Positions 1-12,369 of a stretch of DNA of 64,000 nucleotides are shown one piece after another. The stretch is from Aselliscus stoliczkanus (lineage: Eukaryota > Chordata > Mammalia > Chiroptera > Hipposideridae), in assembly GCA_033961575.1 (NCBI GenBank), contig CM066730.1:135993523-136057522 (forward strand), written 5' to 3'. Position 1 is the stretch's first letter, and the number at the start of each line of letters is the position of its first letter. The position numbers and the translations under genes are program-made. The notes under the pieces were generated by a model. That model did not search any database. It saw only the letters and a program-made list of their open reading frames with translations, and was not told the origin of the DNA.

Positions 1-861
1 ACTGTCTGAGCATTGCTCTCAGAGGTTCCTTCTTCTGATGCTCCTCAGAGATTTTGTGCTAGACCTTTATACGCTCTCCCTAACAACCACATCTGTTCTC
101 ACAGCTTCTACCACATGTTCTACACCGAGGACTCTCTTTCCAACTAGGACCACACCAGGCTCTCAGGACAAGTCTCAATAAATGCTTGTAGAATGAATGA
201 ATGCATACCTTCTTTCTAAGAAAAGTGCTACTTATGTTAGCTAAGGAACTTCCCTCCATATTTCCTTGAATAGTTTTAAAAACCCACCATTGGAAAGCAT
301 GTTCATTTGTTCTCTGATACCCATTCTACTCTTACCTTTCATTTTGAGTACTAGAAACAAACATTTTTAGCTGGGCATGTGACATCTCAGAAAAAAATAA
401 CATTTCTCAGCCTCCTTTGTAGCTAGTTGTTTAACTAAACTCTCAAAAATGGAATATAAGCTAAAGAGTTATATGCAACTTTTCAGAAATAACCTTAAAA
501 GGAGGAGGATTGCCCTTCTCTTCCCTGTTTTCCTTTCTGGCAGCCAGCATGCAGCCCTGATGGCTGGAGTCACAATACTGTCATGACCCTGAGGTGATGC
601 AGGGAACGAAGGTCACACACTGAAGAGTGACAATATGAAAAGAGTGTTGGTGTCAGATGCCGGGCAGTGTCCACTTCTACACTCACACCTGTGAGAAAAT
701 AAGTTTCTGTATTATAGAATAACTATTATTTTAGGGTTTCTTCACTCATAATTGGAACTTAATCCCAACTCATATATCTTCTAAGTAGTTTTCTATATCA
801 TTCTCCTGTAATCGATCAACAAATTACAGTCAGAAGATTATTCCTCTGCCTCAATAGTTTT

Positions 862-1041
862 TCGTGTTTTTTTTTTTAAAGATTTTTATTGGGGAATTGG
901 AGGAGGGAAACAGCATTGGGGAATCAGGGAAGGGGAACAGACAAGTTGCTGTCCTTTTGTTCTTCAGTCTAGTTGTGGAGGACAGTGCTTCACTGGCCCA
1001 TGTTGGTATCATCACTGCGCTCTTCTCGGGTGAGTTTGCCC
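862..1041 (-). mobile_element. tRNA-derived SINE, 5'-truncated, minus orientation
   Basis: A T-tract followed by AAAGATTTTTATTGGGG is the reversed 3' tail of the bat SINE family seen repeatedly in the window. The copy stops after the middle region, so the tRNA-like head is missing. A 10-bp target duplication, CAATAGTTTT, flanks it at 852-861 and 1042-1051. Confidence 0.85.
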
Positions 1042-1310
1042 CAATAGTTTTAACAGTCCCCTGACTACAATGACAAGTCTCTCCTCATTCAAAGTCCTGC
1101 AGCATCACACCACAAACCATGTCCAATTACTCTCCACATCCAGCTTGATTTGCCTTGTATCTGCTTGTCAGCTATAAAACTGCTTTGCACAAATAACTCA
1201 AAACTGAATTACACACAGGGTATTTGAAATTAATATTTCAAGAAGAAAAAAAAATCAAGAAACAGAGGGACATAGTCAATGTCAAAATCCCTGTGGTGAA
1301 CACACAATGC

Positions 1311-1368
1311 AATATATAGAAGAAGTATTATAGAATTGTAATATATAGAAGAAGTATTACAGAATTGC
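1311..1368. repeat. Two-copy 29-bp tandem repeat
   Basis: Two adjacent 29-base units starting AATATATAGAAGAAGTATTA differ at two positions. They lie just upstream of an L1 3' end (CACACTTGAAACCTATATAATTTTATTAACC at about 1365-1400) and may belong to its 3' untranslated region. Confidence 0.8.
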
Positions 1369-1621
1369 ACACTTGAAACCTATATAATTTTATTAACCAA
1401 TGTTATCCCAACAAATCTGATAAAAAGAATTTTAAAAAAGAAACAGAAAAACATAGTTAATGCCCAAACCCCTCCCATTCACATGCCTTCTGTATATTAT
1501 TACATATCCCAATGTTCATCCATTCTCTCATTCATTTAATATTTATTTAGTGTGTCCTCTGTACAAGGCATTAACAAGATGTATTGAACTAAAAATAAAT
1601 AAAAAATACTGTTCTCATGAA

Positions 1622-1623
1622 GC

Positions 1624-1656
<33 letters not shown>

Positions 1657-1660
1657 ATAA
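1622..1660. repeat. (TA)n microsatellite
   Basis: This is an alternating TA tract with one TTTA interruption, typical of a slippage-prone simple repeat. Confidence 0.9.
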
Positions 1661-2499
1661 TGAATAACCCTATATGAATACTAACAAGCCTATACAGAGG
1701 CTTCCTCATGTAGGCATGATCAATTATTAACTCCAGCTCCAGCTCCTCTTCCCTCTCTGGAGCAGGGGGAGAGAGGAAATTCCAAGCTTCTAATCATGGC
1801 TTGGTCTTTCTGGTGATCAGCCCCCATCTACAAGCCCTCCCAGAGTCATCTCATTAGAACAAGAGATGCTCTTAGTGCTATCATGACTTAGGAATTTACA
1901 AGAGGTTTAGAAACCCTGTGTCAAGGACAGGGTCAAAGACAAACATTATAATGAAAGATGTTCCTAGTGTGCTTGCCACTTAGGAAATTACAAGGGTTTT
2001 AGCAGATCTTTGCCAGGAACCAGGGGGCAGAGACCAACAGATATATTTTCTATTATCTTACAACAATATTTATATTAAAATATTCTGATCACTAAAAAAA
2101 TGATTAAATTGATTCAGTATTTGATACCACCATTTGCTAGAAGAATTAGGGCTATATTTTAACTGTAAGTTAATTTAAGGTTTGTACAGCTGACTTTTTC
2201 TACAGCAGAGGAAAAACCTAAATATCTAAGCTGGTTGACAAAATTTATGCCATCAAAGTATAGAAAGTTAGAAATAGTGAGTGTATCACCAATTGTATGT
2301 TATATGTGTATAACATAATAACATAATAACATATAAAAAAGTTATTTCGTAGGTGTGTACCATAATAAAGTTAACAACTTTCAATCTTGCACAAAGGAAA
2401 AATAACACACCAACTAATATATATTTTTGTATATAGCTATCCTTTTCAGAGTGATTACTATTTAAAAATAAACATAATAATAAACATATTAAATACTTT

Positions 2500-2690
2500 A
2501 TATATTTTATGCCATTTAATCACCTGAAAAAATCTTATGTGGTAAGTGATATTATCCCCATTTAGAGGAAAGCAAATCAACACTCAGACAATTTCGTACT
2601 AAGTTATTTGCTCAATGCCATACAGGTGTTAAGCTATAAGGCAGAACTTAAACCCACACCTGACTGACAGCTTTAACTTCTCTGGTATAA
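2500..2690 (-). mobile_element. MIR SINE relic, minus orientation
   Basis: The order ATTATCCCCATTTAGAGGAAAGCAAATCAACACTCAG, then GTTATTTGCTCAATGCC, CAGGTGTTAAGC and ACCCACACCTGACTG follows the reverse complement of the MIR core. The copy is strongly diverged, so borders are approximate. Confidence 0.65.
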
Positions 2691-2692
2691 CT

Positions 2693-2925
2693 TTGGTATC
2701 ACTGCAAACTTTCTGGAAAGAGCTAGACAGTAAATATTTTAGGCTTTGTGGGCTATATAATCTCTGTTGCAACCAACCAACTCTGCTGTTTTTTGTAGCA
2801 CAAAAAGTACTAGAGACAATATGTAAATGAATAAGAGTGGCTCTGTTTCAATAAAACTTTATTTACAGAAACAAGCAGCAGGCCAAACCTGGCCCACAGG
2901 CCATACTTTGCTGAATAGATTAATT
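2693..2925 (+). mobile_element. hAT-type non-autonomous DNA transposon relic (MER20-like)
   Basis: The segments CAAACTTTCTGGAAAGAGCTAGACAGTAAATATTTTAGG, TTTGTGGGC, CAATAAAACTTTATTTACAG and GGCCAAACCTGGCCCACAGGCC match a well-known about 220-bp hAT-Charlie element of placental mammals. The family name is from memory. Confidence 0.6.
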
Positions 2926-4008
2926 TTAAATTAACTCACCCTTCACCAAAGGTCTGATTACAAAATGAAAAGCTGCTAATTTTTCCTATTTCACCAACAA
3001 ACTATCCTGTTAACTACCCTGAACATGTTACATGCATAAATCATATTATAGGTTTGTTCAGAAACTATTGAAGAAGCAAACACAATGGATTGATCAATTA
3101 AAAAAAAAGACCATGAGCAGAAAAATAAACTTGTTTGCCTATTATTCAACTGCTTATCCTCCCTAATTATGTAAATTACTCATAAGAACTTCGTTGTGAT
3201 TATTGGAAAATAATCCTTTAAAAACCCCACTGTTCCAAAAATCTTTTCCCAAAAAACCCTATTGTTCCAAAAAATCCCATTGCCCTTTCCTTATATACTA
3301 TCATTGCACTATGTTGCCCACAAAAAGAACCTCCTAAGTTATACATGTACATGTTGAACGATTTCATCATCTTTAGAAAGCCATTTTACAAATTGTATAA
3401 ATTTGGCCAATATTCATTAGATGACATGCAAAAATGGCTTTTCCTAGGAGCATTTGAGATCTTGCTCCCTGGCGGATGTCATCAATTTGGCTTAAATAAA
3501 CTCTTGCAAAAATTCTCTACAGGTTTGGATATTCCTTATGCTGATAAGAGTAAATATCATTTTGGAATAAAAGACCCCAGATTTAGTTTCTGCTCGACCA
3601 TAATTAGTTGTGATCTAGTGGGAATAACTTCTCCATTTTGGCCCTTAAATTTCTCTTTGTAAAAGAAGTACATTTAATTTGAAACAGTGCAAGTTCTCTG
3701 CTGAACGAATATAATCATCAGAATGAAAATATTAAGGATATACTTTGAACTATGTGTTACTTTCAAGTGCATGCATATATGTATATATGGTTATATATAT
3801 AAATATATTTTCATATTCATATATATTCAAATATATATAATTTATAATGGTATATAACTAGAGAGAGAGATTTATAAAATATTGTGCCTATTTACCTTTT
3901 CCCAAAGACAAATATTTATTACAGCATTATGGCATTACACATGTGGTAATAAGAGCATGTCGGAGGGTCCCTGCCCTCACACTGTTTCCAGTCTTGTTTT
4001 AACTGAAG

Positions 4009-4602
4009 CAAAAAATTAATGCTTGACTAATAATGGGGAGAGAGAATCATGGGACCAAATACATATGGGTCATTAAGTGACATTTTTTTTCCAAAGGGAT
4101 AATTCAAGGAAGAGATCTTTGTTTTTAATCACTGTGATTGTCATCATTCCTATTTCATTTCTGGTGTGATTTATCTATTTTACCTTCTAAATGAGAAAAT
4201 GTTTTCTTATATTTGTACATTGTCTGATTCTATAATTTCACAGATAATTTAACCAAATTGCTCTATGTATTATTATTCTGTGAATATAAAGTTCTATTTT
4301 AACATCTGTAAATACTTCAGAACCCCCTTCTTTTCTCAAACTCACACTGTGGAGTTATTGTTTACATCACAAAACCTGTAAAATCTCTACATTCATGTAC
4401 TGTAACTGGTGAAGGGGTCTGCTTAGAAATAAACTTAACAAATATCTATGGAGATTAAAAAGGAAATACCACCCACAATAAAAAAAAAAAAGAAATTAAT
4501 GAATGACTAATAACAGAGAAAGAGAACCATGGGACTAAATACATGTGGGTTATTAGGTGATATTTCTTCCTAACAGGGCACATAATTCAAGGAAACAGAA
4601 GA
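4009..4602. repeat. Diverged direct repeat pair of about 105 bp, 480 bp apart
   Basis: The block at 4009-4116 (AATTAATG-TTGACTAATAA, AGAATCATGGGACCAAATAC, GGGTCATTAAGTGA, AATTCAAGGAA) recurs at 4491-4602 with scattered changes. I do not recognise the unit. It could be a tandem duplication or two copies of an old repeat. Confidence 0.7.
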
Positions 4603-5649
4603 GCCCTATATTGAACTCCAAAGTAGAGGATGTTTATCAGTAGTATCCCAAGCCTTAATAATCTTTGCTGTTCCTTTACTCCGTGGAAACTCTTTTGCTC
4701 TCCTATAGTGCTCAGTGCCCTTATCTCTTACAAAAAAGAGAGAGAGAGAGGGAGGCTTTTTCTATTGTACATCAGTTCAAAGAACATTTATTGAACATCT
4801 ACAATGACCTAAGCTTTGGAGATAGACCTAATCTCAACATAACACAGTAAGCACATTAAGAGCCATATTCACATGGGGCGGGGGGTGATGACTGAAGCAC
4901 AAACTGAAAGAAGAACACAGACATATGATGAAAGTTATAGACTCCACAGGGAATGGGGAGCTAGTTTTTGTAGGTTCTGTGATCTGTGAAAACAGATTAT
5001 TTATCTGCCAAAATGACTCCCTTGAAAAACAATCAAAATGAGACTAAACAACTTGTAAACAATTATGCTGCATAAATGTGCATTGGCAATCGATCAAATC
5101 CAATGTCTGTCATTTGAGGAACCAAGGCATTTAACTTAATTTGGCACAGAAGCAGAGCGCTGTTTTCAGAGATGTCACATGGCACAGGTGAGCAGCATTA
5201 ACCAATATAATTTTGTTTGTTGTTAGACTATCACTATGGTACATGTTTTATTCCTGCAGGTATAATCAAAACATTTCCAAGGAACCTCAGATGTATTCAA
5301 GCAAACACTTAGATGGGAAGCTAGCAAACTGTCCATTAGATACAAATTTATTTATTTTTTAACCTTTTATACCTCACGATCTTTGTTTTATGAAGCTGAA
5401 AGATGCTACCTTCTCATTCCCAGCAAGCTCTTCTATCTGCGTTGGCTTCTGAAATACTCAAGAGCCGATATTGAAAACCTGAAGCAGGTACAGGCAACAC
5501 TGAGCCCAAACCCAAACTCAATTCAAAACATTTACCAAAATGCTATTCCGTTTCCATCTCGCCCAGCATGAACACAGACATATCGAGTGGCTCAAAATAC
5601 GATTTTTTAAAAACTTCATCCAAACATCCACGTAACCTGAGATACTCAC

Positions 5650-5776
5650 CCATTCTCTTCTGGCTAGCATCAGGAGACTTGCTATTTCTTCTCCAAATGT
5701 AGAAATTTTTCATAAATGGGAGAGAAATTTGTTTACGCTGAGAAGCCTGATTCATGTTGTGCGGGGTGTGTGCCAT
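5650..5776 (-). CDS. Candidate alternative first coding exon of a short PATJ form
   Basis: An ATG in a strong Kozak context (CACCATGG) opens a 42-codon frame plus one base. It reads MAHTPHNMNQASQRKQISLP, then FMKNFYIWRRNSKSPDASQK and RM. The exon ends at a consensus donor, ATGG|GTGAGTAT. The donor phase is 1, the same phase with which the upstream PATJ exon (21657-21753) leaves for the PDZ7 exon, so it can replace that exon without a frame shift. The position is right for a transcript that starts inside this intron and encodes only PDZ7-10. Mouse CIPP, a four-PDZ product of the same gene, is known from family literature, but I cannot say from memory whether its N-terminus is this one. The 5' end, promoter and expression are unknown. 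Coding character (basic and aromatic residues, no repeat similarity) supports a real exon, but chance cannot be excluded. Confidence 0.5.
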
Positions 5777-8700
5777 GGTGAGGTGTGCCCTGAGTGCTAA
5801 TGGCACGCCTCCATTACTGTATTTCCCCCCAATTCAGCTTCATTTGGTTGGTGACTTTTTTTTTTAATTGAAACTTTCAATATTAAAATGCAGTTTGCTG
5901 AAGAATATAATGAACATTTTTCAGATTTTGGAACTTTAGTATTTATTTATTTTTTTTGTATTCTAATTACATGTCTATTTGCCCCATTACTGAAAAGGAG
6001 GATAGTAATCAATTTGTCTTGGCCAATGTAATAGATTATTTGGGGAGATCCTTAAAAATATGCAAAGTTAAAACTTTTCAAAGTAGGGGCATTAGAGTCA
6101 TCTAGACTTCATCTATAAAATAATGAGCCTTTTAAAAATTATATGGATTGAAGAAAGTAATGTATGTAAAGCATTCAGCACAGTGCCTAGAACATAAGTA
6201 CTCAAAATAAGAAATGAAACTGTAAATTGTATTTTAATGTTCGGAAATGCAGTCTCCATGGGTTAGGTACCACTATAATTTCCATTTCATACAATAATAA
6301 ATTCTAGAGCTTAAAGTTTTGGAATTCTTGCTCTTCTAAAATCTGATCTTGCTTTGTCTGTCCTGCTTTCCTGCTAGTATTGTGCATGTATCCCCTCTTG
6401 GTACAGGTCGTTTTTGTCCTTTCCTCTTACATTCCTGGCTTGTAACATTTCTTTGCCTTTTTGTGGACTCTCATGTCTGGAGCCACCATACTTTTGCCAA
6501 TCCTACCAACTTCTCAAGTTCAATCTTTTCTAGTGGGTCTTCCAATACATTTGAACCTATACACATTTTCTCCTTTTAGGAAGATTATAAACTTCCTGAG
6601 GGCCAAAATAACACTAGTGTATTTCTCCCCTTAGGCTTAGGGCTGTAGTAGGGTTCGAAAAATTTTAAAGGTTAGATTATCACAAAAACTGAGATTACAT
6701 CATACTTCCACCAATTCATGGAAAAACCACTCTAAGCTCATCTTTAAAAGGGGAATAATAAGACTAACTTCTTGGGACAGATACATTCATAGTATACAAT
6801 ATGAATTCTTCATGCTATGCAAGAATCTTAGTCTTAGCATATTATAAATGTAAAGAAAAAGAGATATGATTTTAAAAAAATACCTTAACTATCTAAATAA
6901 GAAAACATAATAGAAACCTAAGAGTGATATTTCTTAGCTTACTTCCCCATTGTATTCACCACATAAAGAGGCAGTCTCTATAAGAATATAACTTTAAATG
7001 CTACTTAATTTTTGATACACTATCTTCCTAATTGAAATCAGAATACTTGCTATTTATTCAACATTGGATGATTTAAAATGATAAGTATTTAACCTATATG
7101 CATATACACAAGCTTGAGATATTTTAAAGCAACATAAAACCACTGATTTCAAAGCAGGATAAACCCATTTAAAATAACATTTCCAAGCAGTGGAAAAATG
7201 GTAAATTCTCTGTAGAGTGAGGCCGTACCCTTTATACATAACTTTTATAAAATATGCCAATAAGAGTTCTAACCTAAACAATTTTTTATCATTTCATACA
7301 GGTGTGACACTGCAAAGCACAAGCTAAGCCTTTGTCAAATGTATTCACTAAAGGTTAATTTTTTTTTAAGCAACCTTCAAATATACTTCTTTAATGTGAA
7401 AAAAATATGTATGTCCAGAGAGACATAAAATAGAAAAATGCTTTACAAATTAACTGAATGCAGAGCAGTGAGCATAATATAAAGACTATTACAAAGCATT
7501 AAAATACTTTGAAGATAAATATGTATATGTAAATAGAAGCCTTTAATAAATGCTGTATATATTTGTTATAATAATCATGAATAATTAATCCTGAGCAAGA
7601 ACACTGAAAAAGTAAGTTATATATAATACGTAAATACATGTGTACTTATGAGACACATTTATGGCTAATAACTTTTTTTAAAAACAGAGTTTGTATATTA
7701 TTTGAATAAAATGCAAAAGAGAGAAATTCCTACTGATTAGATATACTCTATTCAATTTCTGGAAAACCCACTATAGGGATTCCTGAGGGGTCTACTGCTG
7801 TTTGTGAAGCCTAGGCAATGGCAACTTCAAATTGGTGAAATAGAGATTAAAGAAATTACCGGGAATGGCAAGTTACACTGAGGAGGCTAAAGCACACATG
7901 TATTTTTAATCTGGAGAAATTGATTTTAAAAATCAAGACACTTCTTGAAACAAAAGGAAGATGAACAAATTGCTCTCAGAGGTCTGAAGAAAAGCAGGTA
8001 GGGTCCACAAATATTCAGGATCATTCCTATAGTTGTCTTGTCAATACAAGTTTGAGTTGAAAAGATGACAGACAATTGAAAGCAATTCCAACTACAGAAT
8101 GGACACTAACACAATATGGACAGTTGTCACTACAGGAAATCTGTGACGCATCCATTTAAGAGCTCTAACATTTCTTATACAACAAAATCACAAAACTGGA
8201 TACTAGATAGGTTAGGACTCCAACAGTAAGATTTTTAGAAATTCTAATGTAGACAAAAGAAAGTTCTTGCTCAATTATTTTGACAGCATACTCAGGAATA
8301 AGGTTTGCTGGCTTAAATCAGGAATGCAGCATATATCCTGCTGTTGCAGTAGAAATAACCTAATTTGCATGTGCACTGCTGAAAATAAAAAGAAACACTA
8401 TAATCTGATGTCGAACTCTTTGAGTTTACAATTGCCTCCCTTAGGCAATTATGCCTAGCAATAAGACCCTTATTATGTCTAAATATTCTATATCTTGCTT
8501 AGATTTTTTTTTAAAAAGGCTCTGATGTTAATAAATTGCTTTTAAGTCAGGGAAAAGCATACACTAAAGAGAGTAATTTATTGCATGAAATTATATCACC
8601 AATCTAGGAATGATTTCAAGAACCATATGTTAACAAGGAAGTTTTTGATAATACTTCCAAGTGCTGAGTGCCCCTCCCCCAGTGAATTTGAATGTGTAGG

Positions 8701-9293
8701 TTTAGACAAATGGGACTTCAATCACAATTAGCAAACAATATTTACGATGCTATTTTACAATTTTGAAAAAGCAGCCTTTTGTTTACTACTATGATTCCTT
8801 AATGATATTCTGTTTTCATCTACAACAAAATGCTGATGGCCAGTATCTTAAATTAATCAGAATAACCTTGTTCTAATGTAAATCATCTGTATTTTTTATT
8901 ACGGTGATGGCACAAATAACAATAATAATAAATGTCCAGGAGATCGACTTCTCAATTACAATTCCGAAAGGAGAGGATGCTGCATGCACATAATGTTAAG
9001 AATTCTGGCACTGAAACTACTAGTATATTATTGACAGTCTGATAAACTACTCTACTTTTCAAAAAACATTATAGGGCCAATTCCAGCTACAACACAGATG
9101 AAAGGAAATTTTTCAAGGTTTGTTCTAACATACAATTGCCTTGATCATGCATATGTACCCTCACTCTCTCACTTAAGATAAATGCCTTAGCTTATTATTG
9201 TTTAAACCTTTAAAACAACATTCTGCACCATCATGAAAACAGTTTAAGGTTGCATTCCAAAAGAACCACCGATCACAGAGGCAGATATCTTAC

Positions 9294-9351
9294 CTGGGAA
9301 ACCCCCTTGGACCATTGCTGTACCCGTGTTCCCTTCAGGGTATCTGCATTC
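9294..9351 (-). other. Candidate 58-bp cassette or leader exon in the PATJ intron
   Basis: On the minus strand, GTTTTTAACAG is followed by 58 bases ending CCCAG|GTAAGA, a near-perfect acceptor and donor pair. In phase 0 the segment is open and reads ECRYPEGNTGTAMVQGGFP, ending with one base over (phase 1), again the phase of the PDZ7 junction. An internal ATG (AMVQGG) is in that frame. Joined directly after the phase 1 end of 21657-21753 it would hit a TGA after a few codons, so it would fit as part of a separate 5' leader rather than as a simple cassette. It sits about 3.5 kb upstream, in gene direction, of the candidate first exon at 5650-5776. The evidence is splice-site pattern only. Confidence 0.22.
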
Positions 9352-9539
9352 CTGTTAAAAACATTCAGTGCTGGAAGCAGCTCAAATCCTCACCACAGAC
9401 TGTCCTCTCTCTTCTGTCGACCTTGGGCCTATTTTTTTTTTCCCCTCAGATTTTGTTCTACGTTAAGGGCAAGTTGTCAGTCTATTTCTATGCTGAGACG
9501 CAATCAATTAAGCTAATTTCAAGCTCCCCTGCAAGCTAA

Positions 9540-9860
9540 CAGTCACATCTGCCAGTAGGTGAAAGCTGCCTGGAAAAGTATGCCGGGAGAAGCAAAATCC
9601 CTGTTTTCCAACATCTGACCCTCAGATGTTTCACGCTGCCGACTGTGGCACTCAGTTACCCTGCTCGCATCAGGAGAATAGCTCTGCTCCAGAGCAGGAG
9701 GCAATATAAACACCACCACTTATTTGCTGGCCAACTTCAATTAATATCATTTTAATGACCCAGTTTTCCTGCTGAGAAATACTTCATCACATTAGTTGCA
9801 TCTTTCTGATGCGGCTGAAAAGGAAACAGCAGTGGATTGAGCCTGTCCGAAGTGAGTGGA
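9540..9860. promoter_or_regulatory. Unique, mixed-composition block, possible regulatory element
   Basis: This block has no resemblance to repeats around it and is richer in GC and CpG than the flanking intron. It contains paired TAAT-type homeodomain-like sites (CAATTAATATCATTTTAATGACC at about 9736-9761) and a plus-strand TATAAA within AATATAAACACC (about 9703). It lies just upstream, in gene direction, of the two candidate exons. Regulatory function is a guess from composition and position. Confidence 0.2.
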
Positions 9861-11045
9861 ACAGTCATCAACTTACTACCCCCCCCCTTACAGCTTACAG
9901 CATTCAATCATTTTTATAACAAAGAAACTGGTGAACCACACTGAACATGTGGCATCCCCTAGCGAGATTCATTTGTGTCTCAGTAACATTCTAAATGTGC
10001 AGTAAAGATTCTATTTAAGCTGTCAAGTCTTCAAGGTAGCTTTTTTAGGGGAAGATATTTTATGAAAAAAACCCCAGAAGCTTCATAGAATGCACTAGAA
10101 AAATAGTTGAGGTTTCTTAAACTTCACTTAAAATGCTACATTACACCCCCTACCCCGCCCCACCTCCAGTACACCTGAATATATGTATTCATATAACCAA
10201 CTGCAGTCACTTCAGAATTACCCTTCTATCTATTACTACAGTACCCTCTGACCTTTCTTTGTAAAACAGGATAGTCAGCTATCTTATCACTGATAATGTA
10301 TAAAAAAGTTAAGAACATCTGAACATAATTTAAATGCTGTTCAAAAGACCTTAATACAATTTTTTGTTTATAGTTGCAATAAATGCATCCAAATTATACT
10401 AAAGGCTGATGTTTTCGAAATTTTCAGAATAAAAAAGCCCAGTAAAATAAGAAGCAATGTTCACCCGTCTCTAATTATAGGGCTAGGAAAATAATTCTAC
10501 TTATTTTACTTAATTATAAAGATAAAAAAAAAAGGGATAATTAACTATAGGAAATGAGAAAAGGAATTTATATTAAATTTAAAATTTAAATGTTAGCCTT
10601 TATTTTTTAACCTTTCCTCTATTATTTTACACTGTTAAAAAAATTTTAAAAAGAAGAGAGCAAATAAATTCATATATGTAGTAAAATGAACATGGAAATA
10701 CTGCTACAAGCCACTAATGAATGCTGTTTATTTGAGGTGAGCATTCTTAACATTCTTTAAATCCTTGGTAATAATTGCTGTTGATTGTAGTGACATCTAT
10801 TGGCAAGGTAGAGTTCAACTAGGGAGTCCACAATGAAACAAACAAAAGAAAATTTTAAACCAAAAATGCTACTAGTTGCTCAGTAAATTTTCATCAGTCA
10901 TGAATCTCCTTCATGTTAAAAACTGGCATGGCACCCAAAGAATGTGGCCCTGAACACCAAATGAGACCTAGATTCCAGGGCTGACCCCAACAATAACTAA
11001 TTTTGTGACTCCAGGCAAATTAACTGCTCTGCGTCTAGGATTCTT

Positions 11046-11162
11046 TTTTCTTTTTTTTTTTTTTTTGAGGGCAGTGTCACTGGCCCTCACATGTGGGACC
11101 GAACCGGGGCCGCTGGCTTCCCAAGCCAGCGCTTAACCACCGCGCCACTCGGCCGGCCCTAT
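11046..11162 (-). mobile_element. Short-form tRNA SINE, minus orientation
   Basis: A T-tract, then GAGGGCAGTGTCACTGGCCC and the reversed tRNA-like head ending CCGCGCCACTCGGCCGGCCC. Only the head (about 95 bp) precedes the poly(A), unlike the about 450-bp long form. A perfect 14-bp target duplication, CGTCTAGGATTCTT, flanks it at 11032-11045 and 11163-11176, so the insertion is fairly young. Confidence 0.93.
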
Positions 11163-11803
11163 CGTCTAGGATTCTTGATTGCAATATTAGTCAGGTTGGA
11201 TGAGCCGAAGGTTCTCAAATCCCATCATCATCAAGGAAGACCCTGATTCAGACACTTTCATGGCCTTCTTTAAGGTAATTGCTATTTGATTGCCCTCCTC
11301 CTTTAACATAGGCCTTTTCATAATAAATTTTAATTGTCCTTACAAATGTGGTTCTTTTAAGTAATTATAACAGTTTTATTTGGTGTAATTTACACAACAT
11401 AAAATTCACCTGTCGGAAAGCATGCAGTCCAATCATTTTTAGTCAATTTACAGAGGTATACAACAGTCACCACAATCCAGTTTTAGAATATTTTTACCAC
11501 CCTAACAATTTCCATCAAGCCTAAACTCAACCCCAGCTCTAGGCAACCCCTGATATGTTTTCTCTCTTTGTTTTTTATGGACATTCTAATGGAATCATAC
11601 AGTCTGTAATCTTTCGCATCAGTCTTCTTTTACTTAGCATAATGACCATGTATTAGTATTCTGCTCCTTTTCCTTGCTGAATAGTATTTCACTGTAAAGA
11701 CTATGCAACATTTTGTTTATCTATTCACCAGTTAATGGGACATTTGACTATTTCCAGTTTTTTGCTATAGTGAATAATGCTGCTATGAACATTCATGTAA
11801 GAG

Positions 11804-12270
11804 GGTTTTTTTTTTTTTTTTAAGATTTTATTGGGGGAATTGCAGGAGGGAACAGTGTTGGGGAATCAGGGAAGGGGAGTGGACAAGTTGCTGTCCTTTT
11901 GTTCTTCAGTCTAGTTGTGGAGGACATCGCTTCACTGGCCCATGTTGGTATTGTGATCATTGTGCTCTTCCTGGTTGAGGCAGATCGGTTGCTGGTCATT
12001 GGATGGCCGCTCAAGATGGCTCAAGGTCGCTCACGCTAGCTGCTGGCCACTCACGGTAGCTTAATGCAGCCCACTGCAGCCCCACTGCAGCCTACACAGT
12101 CGCGTATGACTCACAGCAGCTCAGCTCTAGGTTGAGCTGTTGTTCACCATCTTAACTGTAGAGGTCGCAGCATCACTGGCCCTCATATGTGGGATCTGAA
12201 CCCGCAGCCCTGATGCTCAGAGCTCACGCTCCCAAGCCAACTCTTAACCAATGAGCCACTTGGCCGTCCA
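11804..12270 (-). mobile_element. Full-length long-form tRNA SINE, minus orientation
   Basis: The T-tract and TAAGATTTTATTGGGGG tail, the middle modules (TCACGCTAGCTGCTGGCC, CAGCTCAGCTC) and a reversed head ending GAGCCACTTGGCCGTCC are all present. Imperfect 10-bp duplications CATGTAAGAG and CATGTGAGAC flank it, so it is older than its neighbours. Confidence 0.85.
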
Positions 12271-12369
12271 CCATGTGAGACTTTTTGAGTGGACATACAT
12301 TTTCATTTTTCGCGGGTATATGCCTAGAAGTAGAATTGCTGGGTTGTATGGTAAACTTACGTTTAACTT

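Noticed and set aside
3345..3662. 105-codon open frame and possible LTR end (AATAAACTCTTGC, CTCTACAGG)
   Set aside because: No recognisable protein and no second LTR landmark; too weak to call.
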